Source of the DNA: JAJYKN01 sp035516155
GTDB taxonomy: Bacteria; Nitrospirota; UBA9217
Direction: 5' to 3'
DNA: 64,000 nt
Assembly: GCA_035516155.1 (NCBI GenBank)
Contig: DATJAP010000001.1
Location: forward strand, 191,152-255,151
Within the stretch, counting starts at the first letter, position 1. Every line of letters begins with the position of its first letter. The position numbers were made by a program, and so were the translations under genes. Positions 1-9,119 of the stretch are shown piece after piece. The notes beneath the pieces were generated by a model. That model made no database searches. It saw only the letters and a list, made by a program, of their open reading frames with translations, and was not told where the DNA came from.

Positions 1-576
1 GGGATTGCCGGAAAGAACACCGTCTTCGGCATCAACCCATGTACCGCTCAGTCCCTTGGTCTCCTTTACGCCGGCGGCGAACTGGGCGACACCGACGCCG
101 CTTTCCGTCAGGGCATTAACGAAAAAATATCTCCTTCCCTTGTAATGGAGAAGGCCCTTCTCTTCCGGCTTGAAACAGACCGTATCACCGATATCCGAGC
201 CGGAGATGTGGAAATCATGATGGAAGAAGAGGCGGAGCTCGATGGGCTGCGACAAAACATTCTTTACCGTAATCTCCCGCACGTAGATATTTTCGTGGAA
301 GTCTACGGCGTCCCTCATCATGATATCCAGGCCGACGGCCTTGCTCACAAGCTTGATCCTCGCCACGAGGGTGTCATCTTCGTAGTCCAGCGACCGACTC
401 CAGTCGCCTTCGTCGATCCAGGAGAATGCGCCGTTCGCCCAGACACCGACCCTAAAAACATGACCTTGGGCGTGGTTCTCGCTGCCCACGCTTGGAAAAC
501 AGATGTCCCGCACAAGCCCGGACTTATCATAGAGCATCAGCAGGGAGCCATTCCCTATTGGTATGTCCCTCGGCAT
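1..576 (-). CDS. Glycoside hydrolase family 15 (glucoamylase-type) protein, N-terminal part
   Basis: Read on the minus strand from ATG at 576 this frame stays open for 192 codons to the window edge, so the gene is cut. The start MPRDIPIGNGSLLMLYD, then DICFPSVGSENH, the stretch around FRVGVWANGAFSWI and the later HHDFHISGSDIGDTV match the N-terminal beta-sandwich domain of bacterial and archaeal GH15 glucoamylase-like enzymes, which hydrolyse alpha-glucans or trehalose. The catalytic (alpha/alpha)6 barrel lies outside the window. An AAGGTGG ribosome-binding site about 7 nt upstream supports this start. Family assignment is by recognition of the N-terminal motif; substrate is unknown. Confidence 0.85.
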   Translation of the reverse strand, partial: MPRDIPIGNGSLLMLYDKSGLVRDICFPSVGSENHAQGHVFRVGVWANGAFSWIDEGDWSRSLDYEDDTLVARIKLVSKAVGLDIMMRDAVDFHENIYVREITVKNVLSQPIELRLFFHHDFHISGSDIGDTVCFKPEEKGLLHYKGRRYFFVNALTESGVGVAQFAAGVKETKGLSGTWVDAEDGVLSGNP

Positions 577-1127
577 GTCATTCCACCTTTTCAAACTGCA
601 GCTACAAAGGAGCGAGAACAACGCGATAAGCTGGCAAGCAGGATATCTTTCAATGATTATATCATACGCCCGCGTCGATAGGTTCTGGCAGGTCAAGGAA
701 TCAGATAGTCACCTGGTATCGGAAATGAAAGATTTTTTTTATGCTCGAAATTGCAGATTGGAAGCTGTAGATCGGCGGTCAGGTATTGCCAAAAAAGTGA
801 ATGATTCCGGTTGCCGGTTTTCTTAACTGTTCCCCCTGAAGTCCCCAAATTTTTGCGTTTTTCATCCGGAAACTTTAAGCCTCCACGCCAAAAACCCATC
901 CAACAAAACCCATTCAAACCCATTCAACGTTCAACCCATTCAACGTTATTGACATCGCGCAGAATCAGGCATATATTCGTGGCAGAATATGGTACAATCA
1001 TTACCGTGAGGCTGTATAAGATTATTGACCACACGAGAAGCGATTAATCCCGAGACGATCGAGAACGCTGAGGATATCCTTTCCGTGAAGCCTAGCCGTT
1101 TCAACCATTCCATATAGACGATATACC
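577..1127. other. Divergent intergenic region between the GH15 gene and murJ
   Basis: No convincing gene was seen. The stretch at about 893-945 carries short direct repeats of CCATTCAA and CATTCAACGTT. These run straight into the promoter-like motif at 949-977. Confidence 0.6.
949..977 (+). promoter_or_regulatory. Sigma-70-type promoter, repeat copy 1 (upstream of murJ)
   Basis: TTGACA at 949-954 and TATATT at 972-977 are separated by exactly 17 bp. The spacer ends in ATCAGGCA and the -10 is followed by CG. The same spacer end and hexamers recur at 2886-2914 and 5852-5880, so this is one member of a repeated promoter family. A start near 985 would give murJ a leader of about 140 nt. Confidence 0.7.
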
Positions 1128-2720
1128 GTGAAAAAAAGTCCGGCAGCACTATCCATCGCCATTGGCATTCTACTCTCGCGCATCATGGGGCTCGTGCGAG
1201 AGCGCGTATTCGCTTATTACCTCGGCAACTCCGATGCTGCCGGCGCATTTCGAGCCGCCTTGCGCATTCCCAATCTCTTGCAGAATCTTTTCGGGGAAGG
1301 AGTCCTCTCTGCTTCGTTCATCCCCGTTTATGCAAAACTGCTGGAGGAAGGCAAGAAGGAAGAGGCTGGTCAGGCTGCTTCCGTTGTGCTTTCGATTCTT
1401 GTGTTGGTAACTGCATTACTTGTGGTCATAGGCGTAACATTCAGTCGACCCCTTATTGAGATCCTTGCGCCTGGATTTCACGGGGAGGTTCGGGAACTGA
1501 CCATCAGGATGGTTGCTATTATGTTTCCCGGGTCGGGACTCCTCGTACTGTCGGCGTGGTGTCTCGGCGTCCTCAATAGTCACCGGAAATTTTTTCTATC
1601 CTACGTCGCGCCGGTGCTCTGGAATGTGGCCATCATCGCAATTCTCGTGGGCATCGGCGGGTATTATTTGGTAAATCGTCCCGGGGCACAGACGCGGCTC
1701 GTCATCTGGGTCGCGTGGTCCACGGTCATAGGTGCGGCGCTTCAATGGGGAGTGCAGTTCCCGCACGCGTTAAAGCTTAACGGAGGATTCACCTTTTCGG
1801 TCAAAGCCCGACTGGCGCCTGTGCAAAGAATTATAACCAGATTCATGCCGGCTGTGGTCACTCGCGGCGTTGTGCAGCTGTCGGCCTATATAGACCAAGT
1901 CCTGGCAAGCTATCTCGGGCCCGCGTCTGTCGCGGCTATGGCATACGCGCAGACGATATATACTCTACCGGTGTCGTTGTTCGGGATGGCGATATCATCG
2001 GCCGCCCTGACGGAGATGTCAAGAACCACCGGGACAAGAGAGGAAATCGTCCGCGTATTGGAGGCCCGGCTGACCGCCGGAATCAGAAGGATTGCTTTTT
2101 TTGTCGTTCCATCAGCTGTGGCGTTCGTCGTCTTGGGCGACGTTGTCACAGCGACGCTCTTCCAAACAGGGCACTTCGGCGGGTCGGATTCGCGTTTCGT
2201 CTGGTTCATCTTGGCAGGGAGCGCAATAGGGCTCGTTGCCACAACACAATCACGCCTCTTCATATCGACCTTCTGGGCCCTCGGCAATACCAGGACGCCG
2301 CTGGGGATTGCGTGTTTCCGTGTGGCTTTAACGGCCCTCCTGGGCTTCCTTGTCGTATTTCCCATGCGTTCCCTTTTTTCGCTAGACGCCATATACTGCA
2401 CGGCTACCCTCACGGCATCGGCAGGGGTCGCAGGCTGGATCGAATTTCTGCTCTTGAGATACGCTCTCACTGCAAACATCGGCCGGTTTAATCTCGGGGG
2501 CCGGATGATAATGGCGCTTTGGGGCATAGCTATCGCATCCGCCGCCGTCGCCTTAGGAGTAAAGTTGTTCATGCCTGGATTTCATGTTGTCATTCGAGGG
2601 ATGGTCATACTGGGGCTCTACGTCCTGCTCTATATAGGCGGTGCTACGGCAGCACGGATCCCGGAAGCGGCGGAAGCGATTCGCCAGATCAGACGGTACT
2701 TTTCGGGCACCAAGGAATGA
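1128..2720 (+). CDS. murJ: Lipid II flippase MurJ (MviN family)
   Basis: The 530-residue polytopic membrane protein begins MKKSPAALSIAIGILLSRIMG, followed by GLVRERVFAYYLG, NLLQNLFGEGVLSASFIPVY and many hydrophobic segments, the typical MurJ/MviN signature of the MOP flippase superfamily (usually 14 transmembrane helices, about 500 residues). The family moves lipid-linked peptidoglycan precursors across the inner membrane. The start is GTG at 1128 with no strong Shine-Dalgarno, but it sits exactly where the family begins. It is preceded by the promoter-like repeat at 949-977 and appears monocistronic. Confidence 0.95.
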   Translation: MKKSPAALSIAIGILLSRIMGLVRERVFAYYLGNSDAAGAFRAALRIPNLLQNLFGEGVLSASFIPVYAKLLEEGKKEEAGQAASVVLSILVLVTALLVVIGVTFSRPLIEILAPGFHGEVRELTIRMVAIMFPGSGLLVLSAWCLGVLNSHRKFFLSYVAPVLWNVAIIAILVGIGGYYLVNRPGAQTRLVIWVAWSTVIGAALQWGVQFPHALKLNGGFTFSVKARLAPVQRIITRFMPAVVTRGVVQLSAYIDQVLASYLGPASVAAMAYAQTIYTLPVSLFGMAISSAALTEMSRTTGTREEIVRVLEARLTAGIRRIAFFVVPSAVAFVVLGDVVTATLFQTGHFGGSDSRFVWFILAGSAIGLVATTQSRLFISTFWALGNTRTPLGIACFRVALTALLGFLVVFPMRSLFSLDAIYCTATLTASAGVAGWIEFLLLRYALTANIGRFNLGGRMIMALWGIAIASAAVALGVKLFMPGFHVVIRGMVILGLYVLLYIGGATAARIPEAAEAIRQIRRYFSGTKE

Positions 2721-3271
2721 TAATCTTTATTACCGGACAATCCAGGAGTATCAGGGCATCAGGGGCTGATTATGGTTTCAATTATTTTTCTGAAGCAGAG
2801 GGACTTTCTACTCAACTAAATTCATAAATATTCAACCAAAATTCGACGGTCTCTACGCTCGCTATGCATTGCTCATTCTACAATGTTGACAGAGGCTTCA
2901 ATCAGGCATATATTCGATCATGTGAATGCCGCTCATATGGAGCGGCTGACGTTGCAATCTAGGGGGTGGTCCTACCAATGACCAGTATTTTATTGAAGTG
3001 AAGAATATCGGTTGAATCATCCGGGATCGGATCCTTTCTGAACCCGTAAGAGTTGCCATTTTTGGGAACTTATAGAGAACCAAGCTGTGTTTGACAGTCA
3101 AAATACTGGTCCCTTGGCATGGGTAATCCTGGTTCTCTTTACCCCAATCGACCGAGCCGATGACCAGGCTTAACCTGGCGTTCAGCCGGGAGTCGCGAGA
3201 CAGGAGGAACATTGCATCCCCTTCGTTGTGCATCCGGCATCACATCCCCTTTCAGGTTTCACGAGGCACTT
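2721..3271. other. Intergenic region and long leader of the patatin gene
   Basis: No gene was recognised. It contains the second promoter-like repeat (2886-2914) and perfect inverted repeats: 12 bp at 2980-2991 with 3100-3111 (GACCAGTATTTT), and 9 bp at 3074-3082 with 3130-3138 (AGAGAACCA). Confidence 0.6.
2886..2914 (+). promoter_or_regulatory. Sigma-70-type promoter, repeat copy 2 (upstream of the patatin gene)
   Basis: TTGACA at 2886-2891, a 17-bp spacer ending ATCAGGCA, and TATATT at 2909-2914 followed by CG. Together with copy 3 it also shares AATGCCGCTC shortly downstream. Transcription from here would give a leader of about 350 nt to the ATG at 3272. Confidence 0.65.
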
Positions 3272-4177
3272 ATGAAGAAAATTACATTGCTGTCCATCGT
3301 TATAACCATGAGCGTGCTTGCTTCCTGTGCCGCCCCAAAGGCACCTCTTGTGACGGAGCTTCCAAAACCGAAGATAGCTCTCGTGCTCGGCGGGGGCGCT
3401 GCCCGAGGATTCGCGCACGTAGGCGTAATACGGGCGCTCGAGCAGGAGAAGATCCCGATCGACATGATCATTGGGACGAGCGTCGGCAGCCTCATCGGCG
3501 CGATTTATGCAAATAATCCGAACAGCTTCGAGCTTGAATGGACAGCGTTTACGCTCGAAAAGGATAGTCTCTTCGACTATGGGATCCTGAACGCGCTCAC
3601 TAGCATGGGCATGGCCAAGGGCGATAAACTCGAGGAGTTCGTGAGAACGAAGATTGCGACGACGAACATAGAGAACTTGAAGCTGCCCTTTGCGGCCGTT
3701 GCGACCGATCTGAACCGCGGCACGCGCGTCGTGCTTGACCGCGGCTCAGTGGCAAAAGCAGTCCATGCAAGTAGCGCCGTCCCCGGCGTGTTCGCGCCCG
3801 TGGATTATGAAGGCCGGCTACTCGTCGACGGCGGGGTGCTGGACAATATCCCGATCGACGTCGCACGCGAGAAGGGGGCCGATATCGTGATCGCAGTGGA
3901 TATCAGCGAGAATGTGGTGAACTACAACATTACGAACCTCGTTGACGTGATGCTCCAGGCCGTGAACATCATGTTTAGTGAAAATGTCAAGTACAAGGAA
4001 AAGGAGGCTGATGTGCTCATCGCGCCGGCCGTGGGAAACGTGGCCATGCTGGACTTTTCCCAGAAGAAGCGCTGTATGCAGGCGGGGATCGACGCAGTGC
4101 AAATGGCCGTGCCGGAAATCAAGAGGAAAATCGAGGAGTGGACGAAGAAAAAACAATCGCGGGAAAAAACACCATGA
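3272..4177 (+). CDS. Patatin-like phospholipase, lipoprotein
   Basis: From ATG 3272 the product (301 aa) starts MKKITLLSIVITMSVLASCAAP, a lipoprotein signal peptide with lipobox LASC, so the protein is probably membrane-anchored in the periplasm or outer membrane. The patatin fold is complete: glycine-rich oxyanion loop GGGAARG near residue 41, nucleophile elbow GTSVGS near 68, and the dyad aspartate in DGGVLDNIP near 191. The family hydrolyses acyl esters of phospholipids with a Ser-Asp dyad (RssA/YchK-like). A CGAGG motif precedes the chosen ATG; an upstream in-frame start at 3212 would bury the signal peptide and was rejected. Confidence 0.9.
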   Translation: MKKITLLSIVITMSVLASCAAPKAPLVTELPKPKIALVLGGGAARGFAHVGVIRALEQEKIPIDMIIGTSVGSLIGAIYANNPNSFELEWTAFTLEKDSLFDYGILNALTSMGMAKGDKLEEFVRTKIATTNIENLKLPFAAVATDLNRGTRVVLDRGSVAKAVHASSAVPGVFAPVDYEGRLLVDGGVLDNIPIDVAREKGADIVIAVDISENVVNYNITNLVDVMLQAVNIMFSENVKYKEKEADVLIAPAVGNVAMLDFSQKKRCMQAGIDAVQMAVPEIKRKIEEWTKKKQSREKTP

Positions 4178-4613
4178 AACCATGGAGCAGGCACATTACA
4201 TAGAGTCAGTTGCAAATCAAATTCTTCCCAAATGGGGGGGAAATTCTCGCGGCCAGAAGCGATTACCGGCTTGCCGGGAGAAGTGTCAGGGACAGACGTC
4301 AGTGGTTAGACAATTATCTAAAAAGACATGGAAAGCCCGATAAATTCAATTTGCGCGAACGAAGTCGCGTCGTGAACGGGCGACTCGAACACGTCGAAAA
4401 AGTCCATCGTTGACATTACAAGTGCTTTATCCGATATAGGCCTATTCTCAATATCTCGTGAACATTTCACTTTCGCATTTTCTCAAATGCTCTGAGTGGA
4501 TTTGTTTTCTGTTAGATCGGGTCCGGGCAGGCTTCCTGGCCCCTGATCGAATCTCCCGGTTATCATCACCATTCATTGGTTGAATGGCCTATTGTTGTAG
4601 AGGAGGCGGAGCA
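4178..4613. other. Intergenic region between convergent genes
   Basis: Only a TTG-started 67-codon frame without recognisable homology was seen (4210-4413). No clear terminator hairpin was found. Confidence 0.5.
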
Positions 4614-5366
4614 TTAATTCCTTCTTTTTTTGTTCTTCCTTTCACGATCCTGCTTGCGCATCTGGACCAGCCCGCTCCAGAGGCCGTAGAGAAGAAGTTG
4701 GACGCCCATGACAACGAGGAACCCTGCATGCATGACATAACCCATCGAACCAGCGAGCTTGACCGTGGCCTCCTCCATTGTCCGATAGAGTATCATCATA
4801 TTGGTCATTGAGTTGATCAGCGTGACCACAGCCCCGGTGAACACCCCCTCGAGGATGGCATTGCCTTTCGAGGTATGGCCAATCCAGCTCCCGGTCACGA
4901 CGGTGCTGATGAGAGCGACGAGCGCCAGCAGATAGACGCAGTCTTTCCCGGATAGCCAGGGTTGTTCTCCCCGAAGAAAGTGCGCGACCGTCTCGATGTC
5001 AAAAGCCCCATACACATCGCTGAAGACCTGCCCGCTGACCCGAAGAAACAATGCTGCCAAGAACAGCTCTAAGAATAACGTAATGGCAATGCTCACCGCC
5101 ACATCGGCGATAACCTTTCCAGCTGTTATTCCGGCTTCAGGGGAGGTGGAAACCTTTTTGGTCTCCCCACGGGAGAGGGAGGCATTTGTTTTGGCGGACC
5201 GGCTGCCCTTTTGGCGGTCAAGCGTCTCGTAGATGACGGCGTAAAGCACGGGGATGAGGGGGAGTATCTTGTTGGTGTACGATTCAAAGTCAAAAAGCCG
5301 GCTTGCCGCTACAAGAACTATGGCACAGCCGATGGCTATGGTAAAACTGAGAAAGAGGTTACTCAT
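4614..5366 (-). CDS. Hypothetical polytopic membrane protein
   Basis: The 250-residue protein is not recognised. It begins MSNLFLSFTIAIGCAIVLVA, with a second hydrophobic stretch near residues 33-45. A charged, Lys/Ser-rich loop (about 50-80) follows, then four more hydrophobic segments (about 86-112, 140-160, 175-195, 208-232) and a strongly basic tail ending KNKKRRN. This topology suggests an inner-membrane protein with a cytoplasmic basic C-terminus. It is convergent with the patatin gene and stands alone. Confidence 0.7.
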   Translation of the reverse strand: MSNLFLSFTIAIGCAIVLVAASRLFDFESYTNKILPLIPVLYAVIYETLDRQKGSRSAKTNASLSRGETKKVSTSPEAGITAGKVIADVAVSIAITLFLELFLAALFLRVSGQVFSDVYGAFDIETVAHFLRGEQPWLSGKDCVYLLALVALISTVVTGSWIGHTSKGNAILEGVFTGAVVTLINSMTNMMILYRTMEEATVKLAGSMGYVMHAGFLVVMGVQLLLYGLWSGLVQMRKQDRERKNKKRRN

Positions 5367-6111
5367 AGGAATTAGATTTTAGCATTCTGCCCGCACTGGC
5401 CAGGCAGCCTCCACGCCGGTATGGAAGCGGTTGACAGTTCGAAACTAACCCCCTCCTTCCTGCCGGCTTTCATGCTCGACAAAACAAGGCACATCTCTTT
5501 ATTTATCGGTCAGTTAAATGCTATCTGATGAATTTTACTTAAACAAACCGTACGCATGATTCTTATCGGACGTTTTCAAATTTTCTTTAATGGCCGACAT
5601 GATTCTTCAAGGAAAATTAGAATACACAACATCCTTGGAAAACCATGACGAAGTCCCCTGTGAACACAAAGGGGAGGAATGTCTCCCTTGCCCACGACAA
5701 CCTCAGGCGATACTCATATATAACGAATTCAACGTCAGGCAGAATCACAAAACCGCTCATATTAACTTTGGGTTGACACGTTCTCCGAAATACTTGAATT
5801 ATTAATATGGATTCGTTAACATTCTTCCCATAAAATAACCATGCGATATTGTTGACATCTGCCAGATTCAGGCATATATTCGACTAAACAATGCCGCTCT
5901 TTATTCGCGTCCGATAACTTACCATCAGTTTTGTGTGTAATCGAAGCCGTTGCGGTTCAATCAAGGTCCGATTGGAGACCATCTGAGGGTTGGCTCTTCC
6001 GAAGCCGCATGGGTGAAGAAGGCGCTCCGGCTTCAATGCATCAACAGCATACAGGTGGGGTTGTCTTAGCTTCGGAGGACCGTTTAGCTCAGGGATGCAT
6101 AAAATATTTTT
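5367..6111. other. Intergenic region and leader of the dedA-like gene
   Basis: No supported gene was seen; a 71-codon frame at 5590-5805 has no recognisable features. The third promoter-like repeat lies at 5852-5880. The leader then holds an inverted repeat GAAGCCG/CGGCTTC near 6000-6035. Confidence 0.6.
5852..5880 (+). promoter_or_regulatory. Sigma-70-type promoter, repeat copy 3 (upstream of the dedA-like gene)
   Basis: TTGACA at 5852-5857, a 17-bp spacer ending TTCAGGCA, TATATT at 5875-5880, then CGAC. It matches copies at 949 and 2886 in both hexamers, spacing and spacer end. The predicted leader to the ATG at 6112 is about 225 nt. Confidence 0.65.
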
Positions 6112-6720
6112 ATGTTCGAAGCTCTCATTCACTGGATAACGCACTGGATTAAAGTACATGGCTACGGTGTCATATTCGGACTCTTTGCTGTAGGCATCAT
6201 CGGCGTCCCTTTGCCAAACGACTGGCTGCTCGCCTATCTCGGCCATCTCATTTACAAGGGAACACTCTTTCTTATACCCACGGTTACTGCTGCCGTTCTC
6301 GGCTGCATATGCGGTGCAACGTTTAACTATGCGCTGGGCAGAACCCTGGGACTTTACCTAGTCAAAAAATTCGGCAGTTTTGTTCGCCTGACTCCGGAAA
6401 AGGTGGATAAGATGCACGCGTGGTTTGAACATTCAGGCAGGTGGGGACTGTTGTTCGGTTATTTCCTGCCCGGGGTGCGACATTTGACTGTCTTGGCCGC
6501 GGGAACGTCAAAGATGGCTTTTACTGAATTCGCCTTTTTTGGGTACGGCGGCGCATTTATCTGGTCGTGCACCTTTATCTCCCTCGGCTACTTTTTTGCA
6601 GAAGAATGGTCCAAGCAAACAAAAAATATCCATCACATTCTAGAGATCAGTTCGGTGGCAGTGATCGTTCTTTTTGCGTTTTATCTGCTATGGAAGAAGG
6701 GAAAGCAAAAGAAAGTTTAA
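6112..6720 (+). CDS. DedA family membrane protein
   Basis: The 202-residue protein has the DedA/SNARE-associated organisation. It has a hydrophobic N-terminus, the re-entrant segment with GIIGVPLPNDWLLAYLGHL, and a second half containing FGYFLPGVRHLTVLAAG, the conserved F-x3-PGVR...AG signature. Several transmembrane helices and a basic C-terminus (KKGKQKKV) follow. DedA proteins act in the inner membrane, where members scramble or flip lipid carriers such as undecaprenyl phosphate and support envelope integrity. No strong ribosome-binding site is visible before the ATG. The gene has its own promoter-like repeat. Confidence 0.9.
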   Translation: MFEALIHWITHWIKVHGYGVIFGLFAVGIIGVPLPNDWLLAYLGHLIYKGTLFLIPTVTAAVLGCICGATFNYALGRTLGLYLVKKFGSFVRLTPEKVDKMHAWFEHSGRWGLLFGYFLPGVRHLTVLAAGTSKMAFTEFAFFGYGGAFIWSCTFISLGYFFAEEWSKQTKNIHHILEISSVAVIVLFAFYLLWKKGKQKKV

Positions 6721-7318
6721 TGGTAACCTTGAGCTGTTTGGATGTCCAGGATATACGCGTAGCTGATAATTTGATTAATGAAAACCGCTCCCACTCCCTA
6801 AAACCTCATCTTGACCAACACAGCAGCCCAAGCCTATTTCAGCCCGCATGAGGCGATGGAAAACGATACCGACCGAATGTGATAAACGCCCAACGCTCAT
6901 ATCGCAAAAACATTCGCAAGCCATGACAAAATAGCTTTAATGATTTTAAGTACTGCTTTATTTTTGAACAATACCCGGTGTGCCACCCTGCAGGGGTTTT
7001 TAAGCGTATTATTATAAAAACTTGACTGCCATCTGGTAAAGGTAGTTAAATCGGCGACTTTTGAGTTTTCCGTTGTTTTGCAATTTCTCCCCTAAGTACG
7101 GGTTGCATTTTGAGCCGGCTCAAATAGAATGCCATCCATCCTATTTATCGCAGTATCGCCATCTCCCTGATTACATAAAGTTCCCCAAAAAATAATGGTC
7201 AGCTAAAGATTTCCCTTATTATGCCGATAAGAAAACAGGACAATATTGCATTTTTTTCGGTAACGCCATTTTTCAGAATAAGCATTCTGGTAACTCAACA
7301 GGGCGGGGTTATGCACAT
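6721..7318. other. Intergenic region, no gene seen
   Basis: This AT-rich stretch of about 600 bp lies between the dedA-like gene and the two-CW ORF. No open frame with recognisable content, no RNA gene and no clear terminator was seen. Confidence 0.5.
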
Positions 7319-7510
7319 ATGGGGATCTTAAAAGATGCCGCATCGGTCATCAAGCTGCGAAAGACGAAACGGTACTGCTGGGAGCTTATCAAATGCGGCC
7401 GGGAGCCGGGCGGACACATGGCGGCTGAGCGCGGGATCTGCCCGGCTGCTATCATCCAGACTGACCGTGAGCCAGGCGAAAAAACATTCTGCAGGAAATG
7501 CTTTCAGTAA
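7319..7510 (+). CDS. Small two-CW-domain-like cysteine protein
   Basis: The 63-residue product carries CWELIKCGREPGGHMAAERG followed by ICPAA, the N-terminal signature of the two-CW domain common in Desulfobacterota and Nitrospirota. It ends with a CRKC pair. Full-length two-CW proteins are usually longer and have a second CW plus a C-x2-C close to the C-terminus; here a stop follows CRKCFQ. In another frame just beyond the stop one can read NCPFL, so a frameshift truncation is possible. The function of the domain is not established; metal or redox binding is inferred from the cysteines. Confidence 0.55.
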   Translation: MGILKDAASVIKLRKTKRYCWELIKCGREPGGHMAAERGICPAAIIQTDREPGEKTFCRKCFQ

Positions 7511-7622
7511 CTGCCCCTTTCTGAGGCGCGACAACTGCCTGATCTACATGGTGCATGTTGGGCCGCAGGCGTCAAAATGAAAAATGGCGCCGGCAAGGCA
7601 CAAAAAAACTGGAAGGTTTAAA

Positions 7623-7760
7623 ATGATAAAAATGAATTGCCAGGAATACAAGAAGGGTGGTCGTCCACCAGGCGGACAGAGAGCAGTAGAGTTTGGTATC
7701 AGCCCCGTGACACCCCTGCAGATGCTTGACGGCGTCCGGGAAGGAGCATGTGCCAGATAA
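7623..7760 (+). CDS. Decayed two-CW-like mini-ORF lacking the cysteine ligands
   Basis: This 45-codon ORF with a GGAAGG ribosome-binding site 6 nt upstream encodes MIKMNCQEYKKGGRPPGGQR, then AVEFGISPVT and LDGVREGACAR. It lines up with the two-CW N-terminus (NCWEFKKCGREPGG...ELGVCPV...LDG), but W is Q, the second Cys is G and the third is S. It therefore looks like a degenerate paralogue of the ORF 112 bp upstream. It may still be translated; a metal-binding role is unlikely. Confidence 0.45.
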   Translation: MIKMNCQEYKKGGRPPGGQRAVEFGISPVTPLQMLDGVREGACAR

Positions 7761-7813
7761 AGGGAGGGAATACTCGCCGCATGCAAATCGAAATTAGTAT
7801 CTGCATAGAGCAC

Positions 7814-7860
7814 GCGGTAAGCGATGGCTTGGGCACCTACCGCTTATTAAGACAATTTTT
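7814..7860 (+). terminator. Possible hairpin before the binding-protein gene
   Basis: GCGGTA (7814-7819) pairs with TACCGC (7838-7843), and five T residues end the following AT-rich stretch. It is a weak candidate for a terminator of the small two-CW ORFs. Confidence 0.3.
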
Positions 7861-7910
7861 ATGATGTCGAAGATGTATTTTCATGAAATTTTCTTCAGAA
7901 GGAGCCGACC

Positions 7911-9119
7911 ATGCGATCATTCAGACTGCTCATAATGATTTTTTTGGTTTTGGCAATATTGCTTTTCACAGCTATCGCAATGGCTGAACAAGGTGTCACG
8001 GATAAGGAAATCGTTATCGGCATGTCCACGGCTCTCAGCGGTCCCGCGTCAATACTCGGAACGAGCTTCAAGTCCGGTGTCGAATTGTATCTTGATGAGG
8101 TGAACTCGGGCGGCGGTGTGTACGGCAGGAAGATCAAGCTCATCGCCTATGACGACCAGTATGAACCCACGAATGCTGTCGCACAGGTTAAGACGCTCGA
8201 CAGAACTGACAGGATCTTCTGCCTCTTGGGGGATGTCGGCACGCCTACTGCGCTTGCGATCAAACCGATCCTGGACGAACAAAAAATACCGCTCTTCGCT
8301 CCCTTCACGGGCGCCGCGTCCCTGCGTGTACCCGTCGACCGGTATATCTTTAATTATCGTGCAAGCTACGACCAGGAGGCCGAGACGTTCGTCCAGGGCA
8401 TGGTTGACGTGCTCAGGTACGATAAAATTGCCGTGTTTTACCAAGACGACGGGTATGGCAAGGCGGTGCTGGAAGGAACGAAACTTGCATTGAAGAAGCG
8501 AGGTCTGAATCCTGTGGCCACAGGCGCCTACACCAGAAACTATGAAGACATCATCCCGGCCATGGAGACTATCATGGCGGAGAAGCCCCAGGCTGTGGTC
8601 ATGGCAGGGACATACAGCGCCTGCGCCAGATTCATCAGGGTGTGGAAGCGGAAAGTAATCTTGGCGGGGAACCCCAAGAACCTTGACCCCGTCTTCATGA
8701 ACGTCTCTTTTGTGGGACCCGAGCCGCTGGCGGCCCTGCTCGAGAATTACGGGAACGGTGTTGTGGTTACTCAGGTCGTCCCCCCCTATTCTCAGGGAGA
8801 CGCGAACTTCGCCGCTGTCAAAGAGTACCTTTCGATATTGGGCCGACATGGATACCCGACCCCGCCCAATGCGGTGAGCCTCGAAGGCTACCTGGCAACC
8901 AAAGTCTTTGTGGAGATACTGAGGAGGAATGGCAAAAACCTCACGCGGGAATCGTTCATCCAGACGGCGGAGGCCACACGCAACCTCGATATCCAGGCAG
9001 GCAACCGCATCAGCTTCTCTCACGAGAACCATCAGGGATCCCAGTTTGTGTATCCCACTCTGATCCAGAACGGCGTCTTCGTCCCCTTGAGCGATTGGCG
9101 CGCCGTCAAATCGAAATGA
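7911..9119 (+). CDS. ABC transporter periplasmic substrate-binding protein, LivK (branched-chain amino acid) type
   Basis: The 402-residue protein starts with a signal peptide (MRSFRLLIMIFLVLAILLF...AMA) and continues VTDKEIVIGMSTALSGPAS, the classical type-1 periplasmic-binding fold entry of the HAAT/LivJ-LivK family. Later motifs (LDEVNSGGGVYGRKIKLIAYDD; ...YEPTNAV; VFYQDDGYGKAV) fit the same family. A GAAGGAG site precedes ATG 7911. No permease or ATPase gene lies next to it, so it is either an orphan binding protein or a sensor-type solute receptor. The ligand cannot be told from sequence alone. Confidence 0.9.
   Translation: MRSFRLLIMIFLVLAILLFTAIAMAEQGVTDKEIVIGMSTALSGPASILGTSFKSGVELYLDEVNSGGGVYGRKIKLIAYDDQYEPTNAVAQVKTLDRTDRIFCLLGDVGTPTALAIKPILDEQKIPLFAPFTGAASLRVPVDRYIFNYRASYDQEAETFVQGMVDVLRYDKIAVFYQDDGYGKAVLEGTKLALKKRGLNPVATGAYTRNYEDIIPAMETIMAEKPQAVVMAGTYSACARFIRVWKRKVILAGNPKNLDPVFMNVSFVGPEPLAALLENYGNGVVVTQVVPPYSQGDANFAAVKEYLSILGRHGYPTPPNAVSLEGYLATKVFVEILRRNGKNLTRESFIQTAEATRNLDIQAGNRISFSHENHQGSQFVYPTLIQNGVFVPLSDWRAVKSK

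Noticed and set aside
145..681. Plus-strand 178-codon frame
   Set aside because: It is antisense to the well-supported GH15 frame on the minus strand and has no family features of its own.
4210..4413. TTG-started 67-codon frame after the patatin gene
   Set aside because: No recognisable motif, no ribosome-binding site, and a basic low-information composition; not supported as a gene.
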